64,000 nt of DNA. Source: Galeruca laticollis (taxonomy: Eukaryota > Arthropoda > Insecta > Coleoptera > Chrysomelidae). Within the stretch, counting starts at the first letter, position 1, and each line of letters starts with the position of its first letter. The stretch is from positions 167,582,445 to 167,646,444 of the forward strand of contig OY998176.1 of the NCBI GenBank assembly GCA_963921935.1, given 5' to 3'. The position numbers and the translations under genes are program-made. A model generated the notes under the pieces. It saw only the letters and a program-made list of their open reading frames with translations, was not told where the DNA came from and ran no database searches. Positions 11,762-22,840 of this stretch are shown here, one piece after another.

Positions 11762-12506
11762 TCAGATTCACAAATAAAACAGATATGTTTGTTTTGACTT
11801 TTTCCTGCCCCAAACATTCTAAGCTCACTACTTGCGGGACACTTCCACGGCTTTGCCATATTTACAAATCCTCTTTGGTTGCGGGAAAAAAGAAATTAAA
11901 AGTTTAATTGAGAATTTGTTAAAAAGTTATGCAAATAAAAAAAATTCATACTAATTTGGGCATTTGAGTCGCTGCTTTTCGAATTAATTAATAATACTTG
12001 AATTTTATTTAATAAAGGCATATTCTTATATAAATTTTAAGCAAGAATTTGTTGTATCCTTAGATAACTTTATGGCTATAACTAAAGGTGGCAACATTGC
12101 TCAAAATTTCAGTACCTGTTAATGTGTCAATAGTAATCTAATTAGTAGTTTTGTCTTTGTTTGATTACCATATTAAGAGAGATGCAAATATCGTCAGAGT
12201 GTAATCGACGATCATTTTAAATAGGCCATAGTATTGTAGTAAATAATGTCAAACGTGGTTTGTTTATACGAGCGCCATTACGACTAGGGAGTAAACATTT
12301 AGTTCTTTCGTTTTGATATGTTTTTCAAGACTATTTAGTGTGGAAATAAACTTTTAAGTTAATTAAATTAATGTTTTGGATTATCATGGTTCGTCGGTGC
12401 CAAGTTTGTCAGAAAAATAGCCGAAATTAGCAATGCCATGTATCTGCAAAACCATCCCCACTTCTCATGAAGGAATAGCCCTCTCTATGTTTATTATTAC
12501 TCTAAG
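11762..12506. mobile_element. Unclassified non-autonomous element, copy A, with 9-bp target duplication
   Basis: 745 bp that recur at 56835-57650 at high identity. It begins TCAGATTCACAAATAAAAC and ends CTCTATGTTTATTATTACTCTAAG. Flanks are GTATTAACC (11753-11761) and GTATTAACA (12507-12515), a 9-bp duplication with one mismatch. No clear terminal inverted repeat, no LTR, no poly-A and no coding potential beyond an 87-codon frame at 11644-11907 that crosses the left boundary. Nine-base duplications are typical of Mutator-like elements but the ends do not show the expected inverted repeats. Relative to copy B it lacks about 68 bp near 12470. Confidence 0.8.
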
Positions 12507-12606
12507 GTATTAACACATATCTGATACCCAATGAATGGAAAATATCATAATATTATGTATATTCACAAAAATGATGACAGGTACCATCAGTATATTGTAT
12601 GAGAAA

Positions 12607-13108
12607 TAGGGCTTCTCCGAGAGCGAGATTTTTCTCGTTTTGTCTCACTGTTCCGAGACGAGACGTTTTGGAAAACATTATGTGCGATTCCGAGACCACA
12701 TACAGAGCAACCCGAGAGTCTCCTTAAATTTATTTTTATGAAGTTTTTAGTCGAAAAATCAGAAAAGGTCTACATAGAAAACAATATATTTTACAAAATA
12801 TGAAATCTGGTGAAATATTTTATTATAAATTTAACAAGAAATCAATAACCGAGTATGATTTTTTCACATTTTTACCTCAACTTGTTAAAGCTTCTTATAG
12901 TAACCCATCTCTTATCATCATCTCGCAGATTTTATATTTTAAATTTGAATGGTTTTTTTAAAAGATCGATAATTATATAGGAATAGATTATTATTTACAA
13001 TTAAGCGAGACGAGACAACTAGTAACGAGACTCAATTTTTTGGGAATTGTCAAGACCGAGACAAGACTTTTGTTACTCTCGCTTACTCTCGTCTCGTGTG
13101 AAGCCCTA
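12607..13108. mobile_element. 502-bp hAT-type MITE with 8-bp target duplication
   Basis: Terminal inverted repeats: left TAGGGCTTCTCCGAGAGCGAG, right (read inward) TAGGGCTTCACACGAGACGAG. The element is flanked by ATGAGAAA (12599-12606) and ATGTGAAA (13109-13116), an 8-bp duplication with one mismatch, as hAT transposases make. The subterminal 150 bp on each side are rich in CTCG/CGAG and GAGACGAGAC motifs, plausible transposase-binding repeats. The centre is AT-rich and non-coding. Confidence 0.85.
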
Positions 13109-13116
13109 ATGTGAAA

Positions 13117-14148
13117 CATTGTGAATATTGATATGAAAAGAGTAGAAAATATACTATCGACAAAAAAAGTGGATCCCATATCCCAAATGGTAGAAAAACA
13201 TCTCTGTGTCAATTAGATACGTCTTCTGTTCTTTGCATAAAGCTAAGGGAAATATAGGAGATGATCATCTAACCTCATCTTTTATCAATATTATCATTCA
13301 ATAACTTGTGTTTTGATGGAAAATAATGATAGGCTAAGAAATTTGTGAGTACTGTTGTATAGGCAGTACCTTACTGGATTGAATGTGTAAGTAATGAGTC
13401 AATCTAATAAATATCAAGAAATCTAGTTAGGAGCACGATTTAATGATAGAGACCTGAAATGATGGAATGAACCCTTTGATGACGTTGATACAATTCACTA
13501 GCAACTCATATTTGAGATAAGATGCCTTTATTCATTTAAAGTTGTAATTTATTATTTTTCAGGTTGATATGACTCCGTTTTCTTCAAAAAAATATTTCAC
13601 TCTAGAATCACCAGTTCTATCGCAATGAATGAAATGAGCTTATGTAAGTTTCAAGCACACCAAACATAGAAATTAGTCAATATATTCCCCATTTCCTCGT
13701 GAGCATATTTTCCGAGACAGTATTTTGTGGAAAATTAGAAAATACTATTTAATTTCGGAAGCTTCATTCCGAATTGTATACCAACCGAAAGTATAATTTA
13801 TAGGTACAATTCTCTACCTTATACAACCTATCATCGCCGCACAAAAAGGATAAGTTTTAAAGAGCGCCATTTTGGATTCGCGACACTTAAAAGTTTTCTC
13901 GCACATTTTACTTTCATTTATCTCAAGGCGTGAAACGGAAACTTTTGTATGAATTATACATTCTCAAACTTTTTTGCAGACCGTTTGAAATGGTGAAGGT
14001 GTTAGGTACCTTCATATAAATAGATCCTTATAAAAACATTATTTTCAAGTGTCAAACCAGGATTAGTTTTTATTATATATAAGAGACGGTCCCTAAACCG
14101 AAGATGAAGTTACTTTGAAATTTGAAAATTGTCATGGAAATAACATGG
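13117..14148. other. Spacer, no gene recognised
   Basis: About 1.0 kb, AT-rich. I saw no protein similarity and no repeat boundaries. The segment around 13855-13930 is slightly less AT-rich but has no recognisable motif. Confidence 0.5.
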
Positions 14149-15212
14149 AATAAACGGTTTTAAAGATTAAAACTAACTTTTCCGCATCTGTGAGATGCAC
14201 TGATTACTATTCTATCATAAAATTGTCACTTATATACATTTCGGAGGATGTATCGTGTTAACAAACTGAAATTTATCCATAAGTAACCAAAAATTCAGTA
14301 TATCTGGTTTAATAGGACCCGCTGTACTCTTTATAGTCAGCTGAAAATCAATAGGGTACAACTGTGAGACACTTTGAATGAGACACCTTAAAAAATATCC
14401 AATTATAAAATTGGCCACTTGTATACACTCTGGAGGCTGTATCGTACTAAACCCGAAATTTCTCCAGATAGGACAAACATGTGACACTCCAGGTACCATA
14501 GCACGCGTTGTACTAGCTCTGGAAGTTAAAAATCAATAAGGTTCCTCTATAACACGCCCTAAGAATATTCAATCATAAAATGGGTCACTTGTATACACGC
14601 TGGAGGCTGTATGGTGCTAACAAACTGAAAAATGTCCAAAAATTACAAAAATTTGGTACCTCAACTACCATAGCACTCGTTGTACTGGCTTTAGTGGGCT
14701 GAATCTCAATAAAGTTCATCTTTGAGATGCCCTGAATAATATCCAATCATAAAATTGGTCACTTGTATATACTCCGTAGGCTGTATCGTGCTAACAAACT
14801 GAAATTTCTCCAAAAATGACAAAAATGTCGTACATAAAGTACTATAGCACCTGTTGTACTGGCTGTGGTGAGATGAAAATCAATATGGTTCATCTGTGAG
14901 ATGTTCTGAATAATATTCAATCATAAATGTGGTGACTTTTTGCACTCCAGAGGCTGTATCGTGCTAACAAACTGAAATATCTCAAAAAATGTCGTATTTC
15001 AAGTACCATAGCATCCGTTGTACTGGCTGTTGTGAGCTGAAAATCAATAGGGTTCATCTGTGAGATGTCCTGAACAATATTAAATAATAAAATTGGTAAT
15101 TTGTTGCACTCCGTAGACGACTATTTTCTCGTGTTCTTCTTGATGAAAAACTTTTTTGTGGGTAAACCAATACTTTTCTCGCATATTAGATAGGTTGGGC
15201 GGAAAAGTAATA
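14149..15212. mobile_element. Tandem-array element, copy 4 (longest)
   Basis: Begins AATAAACGGTTTTAAAGATT and ends AGGTTGGGCGGAAAAGTAATA. It has about six ~175-bp units (landmark 'ataaaattggtcac' variants near 14214, 14400, 14571, 14746, 14920 and 15087) and a shortened right block in which most of the CGACGACAACGACG hairpin is deleted. Comparison with copies 1 and 3 shows the array length varies while both ends are fixed. Confidence 0.75.
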
Positions 15213-15214
15213 GA

Positions 15215-15375
15215 GGAAGGGACTAACACGATGGAACAAGTTTTTACATTCGAAGAATGGTTCGGAAATCATAAATCCAGCAGCTACAGTTCAAAAATTT
15301 GGTAGAAAGTATGATCGGAATAGTGATATAACTTCGTCAACTGTGAAAAGGGAAATTGTTCACTTTTTTTAATGC
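15215..15375 (+). pseudogene. Mariner-type transposase N-terminal scrap
   Basis: Plus-strand reading gives NPAATVQKFGRKYDRNSD then TSSTVKREIV, a helix-turn-helix of the kind at the N-terminus of insect mariner-like transposases. It sits between copies 4 and 5 of the tandem-array element. It may belong to the same family as the C-terminal half at 10443-11540, but only about 45 residues remain, so the assignment is weak. Confidence 0.4.
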
Positions 15376-15382
15376 GTCTTAA

Positions 15383-15572
15383 AATAAGCGGTTTTAAAGA
15401 TTAAAACTAACTTTTCCGCATATGTGGCCCTGAACAATATTCTATAATAAAATTCTTACTTGTATACACTTCGGGGGATGTATGGTGCTAACAAACCGAA
15501 ATTTCTCCAAAAATAACCAAAAATTTAGTGTATCTGGATTTATAGGACCCGCTGTACTCGCTCTAGTCAACT
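15383..15572. mobile_element. Tandem-array element, copy 5 (3'-truncated)
   Basis: Begins AATAAGCGGTTTTAAAGATT and retains the left end plus about one unit, ending near 15572 where LINE coding sequence starts. Like copy 2 it lacks the right terminus. Confidence 0.7.
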
Positions 15573-16080
15573 CTAGAAATTCAAACAGGAATTAGGACTG
15601 CAGCAAAATTATGCCTACTTGAACTGGAAAACGAGAAAGAATGAAAGGAAATCATGCAAAACAAGAATAAACTGAAGAATTATAGAGGAATAATTTTTAT
15701 AAGAAATGATCTAAAACGAACGGAAATGAAAACAAAGGAAGAAATAGACACAAAAGCACAGTAAGCATGAAGTAAAAGTAAGGCGTGGAGGTGGAACAGG
15801 AAGGAGGGGAAACTAAAGCAACAAACGAACTAGCAGTAGTATAGGGCGAAAGATCTAATGATGACGGAGCAAAGACTATACATAAGGTAACAGACAAGAT
15901 AAAAGATAAAAATAATATAATCAAAATTGGAACTTGGAATCCGAGAAGTAGCTTTGAAATAGGAGCACTGAAAAACATGGTAAAGATAATGAGACAATAT
16001 AAAATAGATATCTTGGATTTGCAGGAATCTAAACAAATAGGAAAATAAATTATAGACATAGACGGAAAGACAGGAGAATC
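15573..16080 (+). pseudogene. LINE 5' part with start of APE endonuclease
   Basis: A charged stretch (15600-15890) is followed at about 15895 by IIKIGTWNPRS and then DILDLQESK. These are the first two conserved blocks of LINE AP-type endonucleases ('tWNvrgl' and 'diiglqEt'; the E co-ordinates metal). The rest of the endonuclease and the RT are missing: the sequence passes directly into the C-terminal piece of a LINE at 16110. The minus-strand open frames at 15697-16059 are antisense to this. Confidence 0.55.
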
Positions 16081-16109
16081 TTTGGAGGGGCTAAGGCAGA
16101 AGACAGAAG

Positions 16110-16420
16110 CTGGAGAAGATGAGAGAATATTGAATTAACTCAATTATATGGGAAATCGAAAAATGGCAGTCTGGTTAAGGCAGCTAGACTTCGGTGGTTG
16201 GGTCATGTTGTAAGAATGCCTGACGCTAGATGGGCCAATAATGTGCTAGAGAGGCGAAATGGCCATAGGAGGAGACATAGACCCAGAATAAAGTGGATTT
16301 AAGCCTGCGAGGAGGATTTACGAAATGTCGAAGTGAGCAACCACCACTGATACAAAAAGGTGAATAAATTAATTGAGGAGGTTTGAAGCCATGGGCCTAG
16401 GGCCCGAAGAGCTGATGTGT
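16110..16420 (+). pseudogene. LINE ORF2 C-terminus fragment
   Basis: Reads NIELTQLYGKSKNGSLVKAA, then RLRWLGHVVRMPDARW, RRRHRPRIKWI and ACEEDLRN on the plus strand. 'RLrWlGHvvRm.d.R...ki' followed by 'GRPr.rW.D.v..Dl' is the well-conserved tail of RTE/CR1-like LINE proteins. A single TAA interrupts the KWI-ACEED stretch, otherwise well preserved. Whether it belongs to the same insertion as 15573-16080 (with the RT deleted) or to a second one cannot be decided here. Confidence 0.7.
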
Positions 16421-16983
16421 ATATTCTATGTAGTCTGCCTCTAGTGCTGCGGAAAATAGTCGGTTTGGAATTATAAGATACATAGTTTTGAAGAATTACG
16501 TTGGAAACGAGCGTTTTGAAAAATTATGGAAATCGTTTTCGCATTAGGATATTGCAAATCGTAAACTGTTCAATTTAGAAAAAAATATTTGATCCGAAAG
16601 TTATCAGGAATTGTCTTATCTATAATATTTATTGAAACAGTTTCGTAGTAGTACCAACTGGAAGGGAGATATTGCAGAAACAACTGTTTTGGCCGCCATT
16701 TCGCCTTTGTCAAAAACTCCCGGATTTAATGTAGGGCGACCGCATTTTTTGTCACCATTGACTGGGCTAAAATATTGTATATAAAAGTTACTAACTAACG
16801 AAATGTAGGTACTATAATGAAAAACCTCGCTGTTTAAAACTGTTGTATATTATTGTAAGAATTTTACTTTGAATTGTAAACACAAGTAGTGTGTTTGGCT
16901 GTGAAATTCATATTTACATGCGAAACGAACTAAGAAGATTAATTTTTTACAAAGTTTTTTGAAAAATCTTGAGCATTGATAAT
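16421..16983. other. Spacer, no gene recognised
   Basis: About 560 bp. No motif recognised beyond ordinary AT-rich sequence; the part around 16640-16760 is more balanced in composition and could be an old untranslated transposon end. Confidence 0.4.
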
Positions 16984-17118
16984 AGTATATTGTGTAACAA
17001 GATGGGAAAGTACAAATTCTCTCACGGGTGCGGAAGTTTGTGGCACGAGCCTGAAGGGCGAGTGCGGCAAACACACGAGTGAGAGAAGTACTTTCCCCCA
17101 CATATTGCACAATATACT
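16984..17118. mobile_element. 135-bp palindromic MITE, second type
   Basis: Left arm AGTATATTGTGTAACAAGAT; right arm read inward AGTATATTGTGCAATATGTG. Pairing resumes with GGGAAAGTAC, TCTCTCAC and the core GGCACGAGCC...GGGCGAGTGC. The arms reach within a few bases of each other, so the unit can fold as a single hairpin. It shares the layout, not the sequence, of the MITE at 4195-4409. Open frames on both strands here (16850-17173) are products of the palindrome. Confidence 0.75.
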
Positions 17119-17189
17119 TTTTCTAAAACGACACAAATTCAAAGAATACAAGTATACCCGTCGGAGATTCTAGGCATCGAGGAGCTTGT

Positions 17190-18660
17190 CTTCGAATGTA
17201 TGGGCTATGCTGATGACATCATTCTAATGGTCAGAGGCAAGTTCGAGAGCACCTTATGTGATTTATTACAAAAGGGTCTCAGAATTATTGAGCAATGGTG
17301 CTTGTCAGCGGGGGTAAATATTAACCCAAACAAGACCACAGTAATTCCATATACCCGGAAAATAACACTTCCAGCTGTCTTTATAGGGAGAAATCATAGA
17401 ATGAAACTTAGATAGTGAACTTCTGTGGAATCAACATGATGAAATAACTGCAAGTAAAGCAATAAAAGCTTTGATGGCGTGCAAAAGTCTACCTGGGAAG
17501 ACATGGGAAGTAACCCAGAAATACTGCGATGGATGTGAGACCAACAGTTACAGATGGGGCAATAGTGTGGCATACCAAAGCAATCCAGAACAGCACGAGG
17601 GAGGCTCCCGACAAAGTTCAAAGGCTTGCCTGTGTGTGGATCACTGGAGCCATGGAAACGTGCCCAACTAGGGCACTTGAGAATATCACAGATCTCACAG
17701 AGGTGATAGAAATATCAGCCGAATAGGCAATTCCGAGAGAATCTTGCGAATGTTAAGTCAATGAGAGTATTAACAATCAGGCAGCCTGGCCTTCTCTATT
17801 AAAATACTCATCAGCGACTCTTCCCAGTGAAAAAACTTTCAAGAAAGCAGGTATTGAGAAGAGCTCCAGTACGATGGAATGTAAGAGGAAAGATTGGGAA
17901 AGGGAATACACCACCCAAACTCTCAAAGGAAACACCATCAGATGATACACAGATGGTTCAAAGCCCACCACAGTTGTTGGCGCTGCAGTACTCGAACCTG
18001 GCACCAGATATTCATTATCGTTAGGCGTTTTTCGGTCTTTTAGGCAGACATACTTGCGATCAAAAGATGCGTGAAAATTAAACTAGAAAGAAAGTATCAG
18101 GAATGTGACATATCGATTCATTCCGATAGCCAGGCAGCTATCAAAGGATTGAGGAAGAAAAATTGATGAAATAGGCAAGAGGGAAAAAAGCTCATGTAAG
18201 AAAGAGTTTCGGAAGAATGAGGAAACGGTAAGAGAAACACTCTGGCGGTACCTTTCTGGGCTGGATAACTCCAACCAGTTCCTGCCCGCTCCCACTAGAT
18301 CCAAAAGTTATTTGTATCTCAGTAAAAATAAGCTACATCTCCTCACGGGCTTCATTACAGGGCACTGCCGTCTTAGGAAGCACCTAATGAGAATAGGTCT
18401 AGCAGAAATTGACGAGTGTAGATTCTTTGGGGAGGAAGAAGAAACTCCGGATCACCTAGTTCTAGAGTGCCTTGCCATTGTAAGCTAACGCAAAAAAATG
18501 CTTAGAACAAGAAACTTGTAAGAGTGTTAGTCCTCGAAGTCGTCCCAAATACTAGAGTAGCTGTAGTAGTAGCAAGAAGAGGTCGGAGGGGAGGGGGCAC
18601 AATAGACCTTAGGTTTCAGTGCTTTATAGCAACTTTAAAATCTAATATAATCTAAACGGA
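17190..18660 (+). pseudogene. LOA/R1-type LINE fossil: RT end, RNase H scrap, zinc knuckle
   Basis: Starts with the RT catalytic block GYADDIILMVRGKFE (17200-17245) followed by VNINPNKTTVIPYTRK. At 17529-17726 comes the connection domain (PTVTDGAIVWHTKA, then QRLACVWITGAMETCPTRA), which closely parallels the intact element at 42990-43110. RNase H is marked by the YTDGSK-like start near 17945 and little else. At 18330-18485 the C-terminal knuckle region reads LLTGFITGHCRLRKHL and DECRFFGEEEETPDHLVLEC, where the first C-X2-C has become C-X2-F/G. Frameshifts are frequent. It is a relative, not a copy, of the LINE at 38832-44312. Confidence 0.75.
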
Positions 18661-19138
18661 CGCCTACTTACTACAAAACCGTACTAGTATCAACTATTAT
18701 GGTTGTCTCAAAGACTTTAAAATTTGGAAGCTCTAATTAAAAACAGGCAACTCTATTTCTAGAAATTCGTTCTAGAAGAATTATTACGGAAAAATTACTT
18801 TCCTGAGGAAGTTATCATATTGAAAATGTGATCAAAGTAAATTATAGAGTTTAGTATACTGATGGAAGTGTTCAAGCAATTCATCTTCAATCACTTAGTA
18901 TCTTCAGATTGAAGTGCCAATAGATATACTCGAAAGATTTGCAACAATAGTTTCCATATATCAGCCGATTTTGAACACGTCGTCAAGAAAATGTTCATTT
19001 AAGAGCAGTTCCCAGTATTTTTTCATTTTTTTCCCAAATCTACAACTAGGACAGAAACTAACTAGAATAATTGATGCTGTGTATCATATTCTGAATAAGA
19101 ATAAGATTAAATAAAGCTTGAGGAGACTGCAGCAAAAC
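18661..19138. other. Spacer, no gene recognised
   Basis: About 480 bp, AT-rich. A 66-codon frame at 18914-19114 has no recognisable similarity. Confidence 0.4.
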
Positions 19139-19151
19139 ATTAGGAAATATG

Positions 19152-20143
19152 AAATTAACTGTCTCGACTCTTACTTCGTGGTATCTACACATACTACTGT
19201 TTTTAAATGAGACTTAATGTTTCTAAATAATTTCACAATATACTGAATAAAAAATTAAAAATTCTAACAATTGTTTCGATATTAAATGTCATCGTCAGAA
19301 TGACAGAAGTTACATTTCAGTTGATGCCTACCTGATGTTTAATAATTATTTTTTGCTAAACCAAGAAGTGAACTACCTAGTGATTGACTTAATATATATT
19401 AATAGAAAAAAGAAGAAGATATGATATTACCAATAATAAAACTTATATATTATTAGCCCTATCGGGATACCCTTGATATATTATCCCAATTAAGATCGGT
19501 ATAACTGTGCAGTGATATAGAAAACCAGGAAAACTATATCTGCTGATCTTTACAATTATCACTTAAGAAGACAGTTTATTAGTGGAGAACTCCCAAGATT
19601 TATCTGTTCATTGACAACTTGATATTGTGGGTATCTTAAGTGTCTCCTAATTTCTAATTCTTCGAGGATATACAGTTCTTGTTTCTTATCGCAAATATGT
19701 AGTACTTCTAGTTCTGTGTTAGGTGTCCATGAATGTTTGCTGTCAAGTAGATGTTACGCGTAGTGGGATTTATCGGTTTGTTTCAATCAGCAGATATAAT
19801 TTTCCTGGTTTTATATATCATTGCACAGTTATACTGATCTTAATTCGGAAAAAGATATCTAGGGTATCCCCATAGGGCTAATAATATCTAAGTTTTAATA
19901 TTTGTAATATCATATCTTCTTCTTTTTTCTATTAACATATATTAAGTCAATCACTAGGTAGTTCACTTCTTGGTCTAGCCAAAAATAATTATTAAACATC
20001 ACGTAGGCATCAACTGAAATGTAACTTCTGTCATTCTGACGATGATATTTAATATCGAAATGTCAAATTTCTTAGAATTTTCAACTTTTCATTCAATATA
20101 TTATGGAATTATTTAGAAACAGTAAGTTTCATTTGAAAACAGT
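19152..20143. mobile_element. Penelope-like element, inverted pair, locus A
   Basis: Two 5'-truncated copies of one Penelope-like family lie head to head, 3' ends outward. The left, minus-strand arm (19152 to about 19797) keeps the last ~80 codons of the GIY-YIG protein (frames near 19800-19570, ending INCLLK) and its 3' tail. The right, plus-strand arm (about 19798-20143) keeps 3' tail only. The whole pair is flanked by ATTAGGAAATATGAAA (left 19139-19154, overlapping the element end; right 20144-20159). The left arm extends ~45 bp further than the right arm at its outer end, as in loci B and C. Confidence 0.85.
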
Positions 20144-20596
20144 ATTAGGAAATATGAAAAGGAGATCAAGAAATGAAGGCAAAATAAAAGGAAGCGGTCA
20201 TAATCTAGACATGCTATATGGAAGAAGGCAATGAGTAGATATAACTGACAGTTCTAGATAAAAAGATGAGTAGGAAATGGAATCATTTAAATTGACCGAT
20301 ATTTTGAAATTTTATTTCAACGTTTAATTTCCATATTCTAAAATTATATGTTACTCGAATAAATATTATAATTATTATCATCACTGTTATTTTTACTTTG
20401 AAGTGACATCATTCTAATTTTCACAGTTTACATTCAAAATTTAATTGCAATAGAGTGCTAATTAGATAATTGAATAACTTTTTAATTGTAATCATCCATT
20501 AAAGTACTAATAAACATAGTGGAACTCTACCCTCGTTGGATGAAGTTTATAGCGAACATTTTGGTTAAAAAACATTTTCACATACTACATATTGGT
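20144..20596. other. Spacer; possible LINE scrap next to Penelope locus A
   Basis: Lysine- and arginine-rich readings on the plus strand just outside the Penelope duplication (20150-20280) resemble LINE linker sequence but contain no diagnostic motif. The rest, up to the pogo terminus at 20597, shows nothing recognisable. Confidence 0.35.
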
Positions 20597-22100
20597 CCAG
20601 TAAATAAAGACCTGAAAAAACCTGAACATTTCCTGTCGCTTATTTGTTGTGGTGGAATTTATAGGTTTTGAGGGTCCTTTGAAAGGGAAGAAAGTTATCC
20701 AAGATTCCATTTCAGTTCAAGGGCTAAAAATGACACTAAAATTCCAGAAATACGTATTTCGGCCGTGTCTTTCAAAATATGGCATTTGCAGAATTTTTGC
20801 TTAGATATAGCTCATTACAAAAACGGTCCCATTGCAGACTGAGAAAAAATTGCAGGAATAATTGTTTTTTCGACAGATATGTGGTTGCTAATGTGTTTTT
20901 TTTGTAAATAAGTATTTTGGTTTACCTCTATTAGATAAAAAAGTTAGTCCTTACACAAGGAGGGGATTTGTAAGTTTCTAGGATAATTGCAAAAAATACT
21001 TTTCCCATGTGGCAAAATATTTAGCTCTACGCTGTTTTGCCCAACGCAAGTTATCACCTTCCAGATGTGATGGATATTCCCTCGTTAAGGTCATCGACTT
21101 TCTTGCGATTTTTCGGGAATTTACGTAAGCAATTTTTGCGACAATGAGGATCAGAAAATTTGGGAAATACTCAAAAATTGCGGACAAAATGCAAATGAAA
21201 TGGCAGTAATGAACAGAATACCTCCATCATGGGGAAACAAGAAAGTAGCAGTCATTGACTGGTTTCACAATTTTTTGAAACGGCACCCTAAACTCAACCA
21301 AAGAACCTCTGAGATTTGCAGATTGTATCGCGCTACTTCTTTCAGCAAGAATGTAGATGTGCTCTTCAATAATTTGGAAATGTTGAACAAACAGCATCCA
21401 TCATTTAGTGATGGGACAAGGGTGTACAATTTAGATGAAACGGCCACATGAAGCGAAGCTACAAGAGGAGAAAAAGGTGCTAACGTCGCGACAATATCCA
21501 TAATTTTTGCACCTGGCGGCACTATTCTTCCAGTTATTATTTTTCCACGTGTTCATTTTAAGGAGCACCTTCAGATACACTAGGCTTAGCCACCCCTACC
21601 AGTTGGATGACATCAAAACTATTATGTTATTGAGCATTTCATTCGCTACACCTGCAGTTCTGGAAAGAACTCTCTTCTATCAATGAAATTAACTGTCTTG
21701 ACCCTTACTTCGTGGAATCTACTCATACTAGTGGTTTGAATGAAACTCAAAACGTTTCTAGCTAATTCCACAATATAATGAAAAATGTTGAAAATTCTAA
21801 AAAATTGACAATTGTTTCGATAACTGAATATCATCGTCAGAATGACAGAAGTTACATTTTATTTGATGCCTACCTGATGATTAGTAGTTATTTTTGGCTA
21901 GACCAAGAAGTGACCTACCATGTGATTGACTTAATATATGTTAATAGAAAAAAGAAGAAGATGTGATATTACAAATATTGAAGCTTAGATATTATTAGCC
22001 CTATGGTGATATCCTGGATATCATTTTTCAATTAAGATCAGTATAACTGTGCAATGATATAGAAAACCAGGAAAACTATATCTGCTGATATTTACAATTA

Positions 22101-22840
22101 TCACTTAAGAAGATAGTTTAATAGTGGAGATCTCCCTAGATTCATCTGTTCATTGACGACTTCATATTGTGAGTTTCTTAAGTGTCTTCTAATTTCCAAC
22201 TCTTCAATGAAATCCAGTTCTTCTTCCTTATCACAAATATGTAGTACTTTTAGTTCTGTGTTAGGTGTCAATGAATGGTTGGTGTCAAGGAGATGTTTTA
22301 CGTAATGGGATTCATCTGGTTGTTTTAATATATATACTAGTAAGTGTTCACTGTATCGGATTTCAAAATTTCTAAGAGTCTGACCCAAATAGACAGCATT
22401 ACATTCTGGACATTTAAGTTTATATATACCAGATTTATTTATTGATTTAATTTTTGTTCTTACATTCAACAATTTTCTACTCATGTTACTTTCTGTTTTA
22501 AAAGAAATCGTTGTATTTGTTGCTAAAGATATTATCTTTGAAATATTATTAGAAATATTTTCTGTATATGTGATGGTTTTATAAGTTTTTATTTCTTCAC
22601 TTTTTCCTCTTTCTTATTAATTAGCATATTTATCATATGTAATGGATAACCGTTGGATGGTGCTATTTGTCTAATTGTATCAATCTCTCTATCAAAATTA
22701 CATTTGTTCATAGAAACTGAAAATGCTCTATGTGTCATTTAATTGTATGCCGCTAGCTTATATGACATTGGGTGATTGGAATTATATGGAATTTTCACAT
22801 CAGTGTGTGTTGGTGTTCGGTAAATTAAATTTACATTAGA
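22101..22840 (-). pseudogene. Penelope-like protein C-terminus with GIY-YIG endonuclease (left arm, locus B)
   Basis: From 22484 down to 22101 the minus strand encodes an open 127-residue stretch with SGIYKLKCPECNAVYLGQTL (residues ~18-37) followed by RNFEIRYSEH: the GIY...YIG-type nuclease signature of Penelope-like elements, in which the motif reads GIY and YLG, the catalytic Arg is in 'F..R..EH', and a C-x2-C pair inside the motif is a known Penelope feature. Upstream, 22840-22490, the RT C-terminal linker is still readable (THTDVKIPYNSNHPMSYKLA) but is broken by a frameshift near 22600 and a stop. The end LNYLLK is followed by a stop and 3' tail. Confidence 0.85.

Noticed and set aside
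15697..16059. A 120-codon minus-strand frame
   Set aside because: Antisense to the LINE 5' part and endonuclease start; hydrophobic composition is the expected shadow of Lys/Glu-rich codons.
16850..17173. Overlapping open frames on both strands (65-86 codons)
   Set aside because: Produced by the palindromic MITE; a palindrome makes matching frames on both strands.
20978..21187. 69-codon minus frame inside the pogo element (REYPSHLEGDNLRWAKQRRA)
   Set aside because: Looked briefly protein-like but I could not tie it to a family, and it is antisense to the region just upstream of the transposase.
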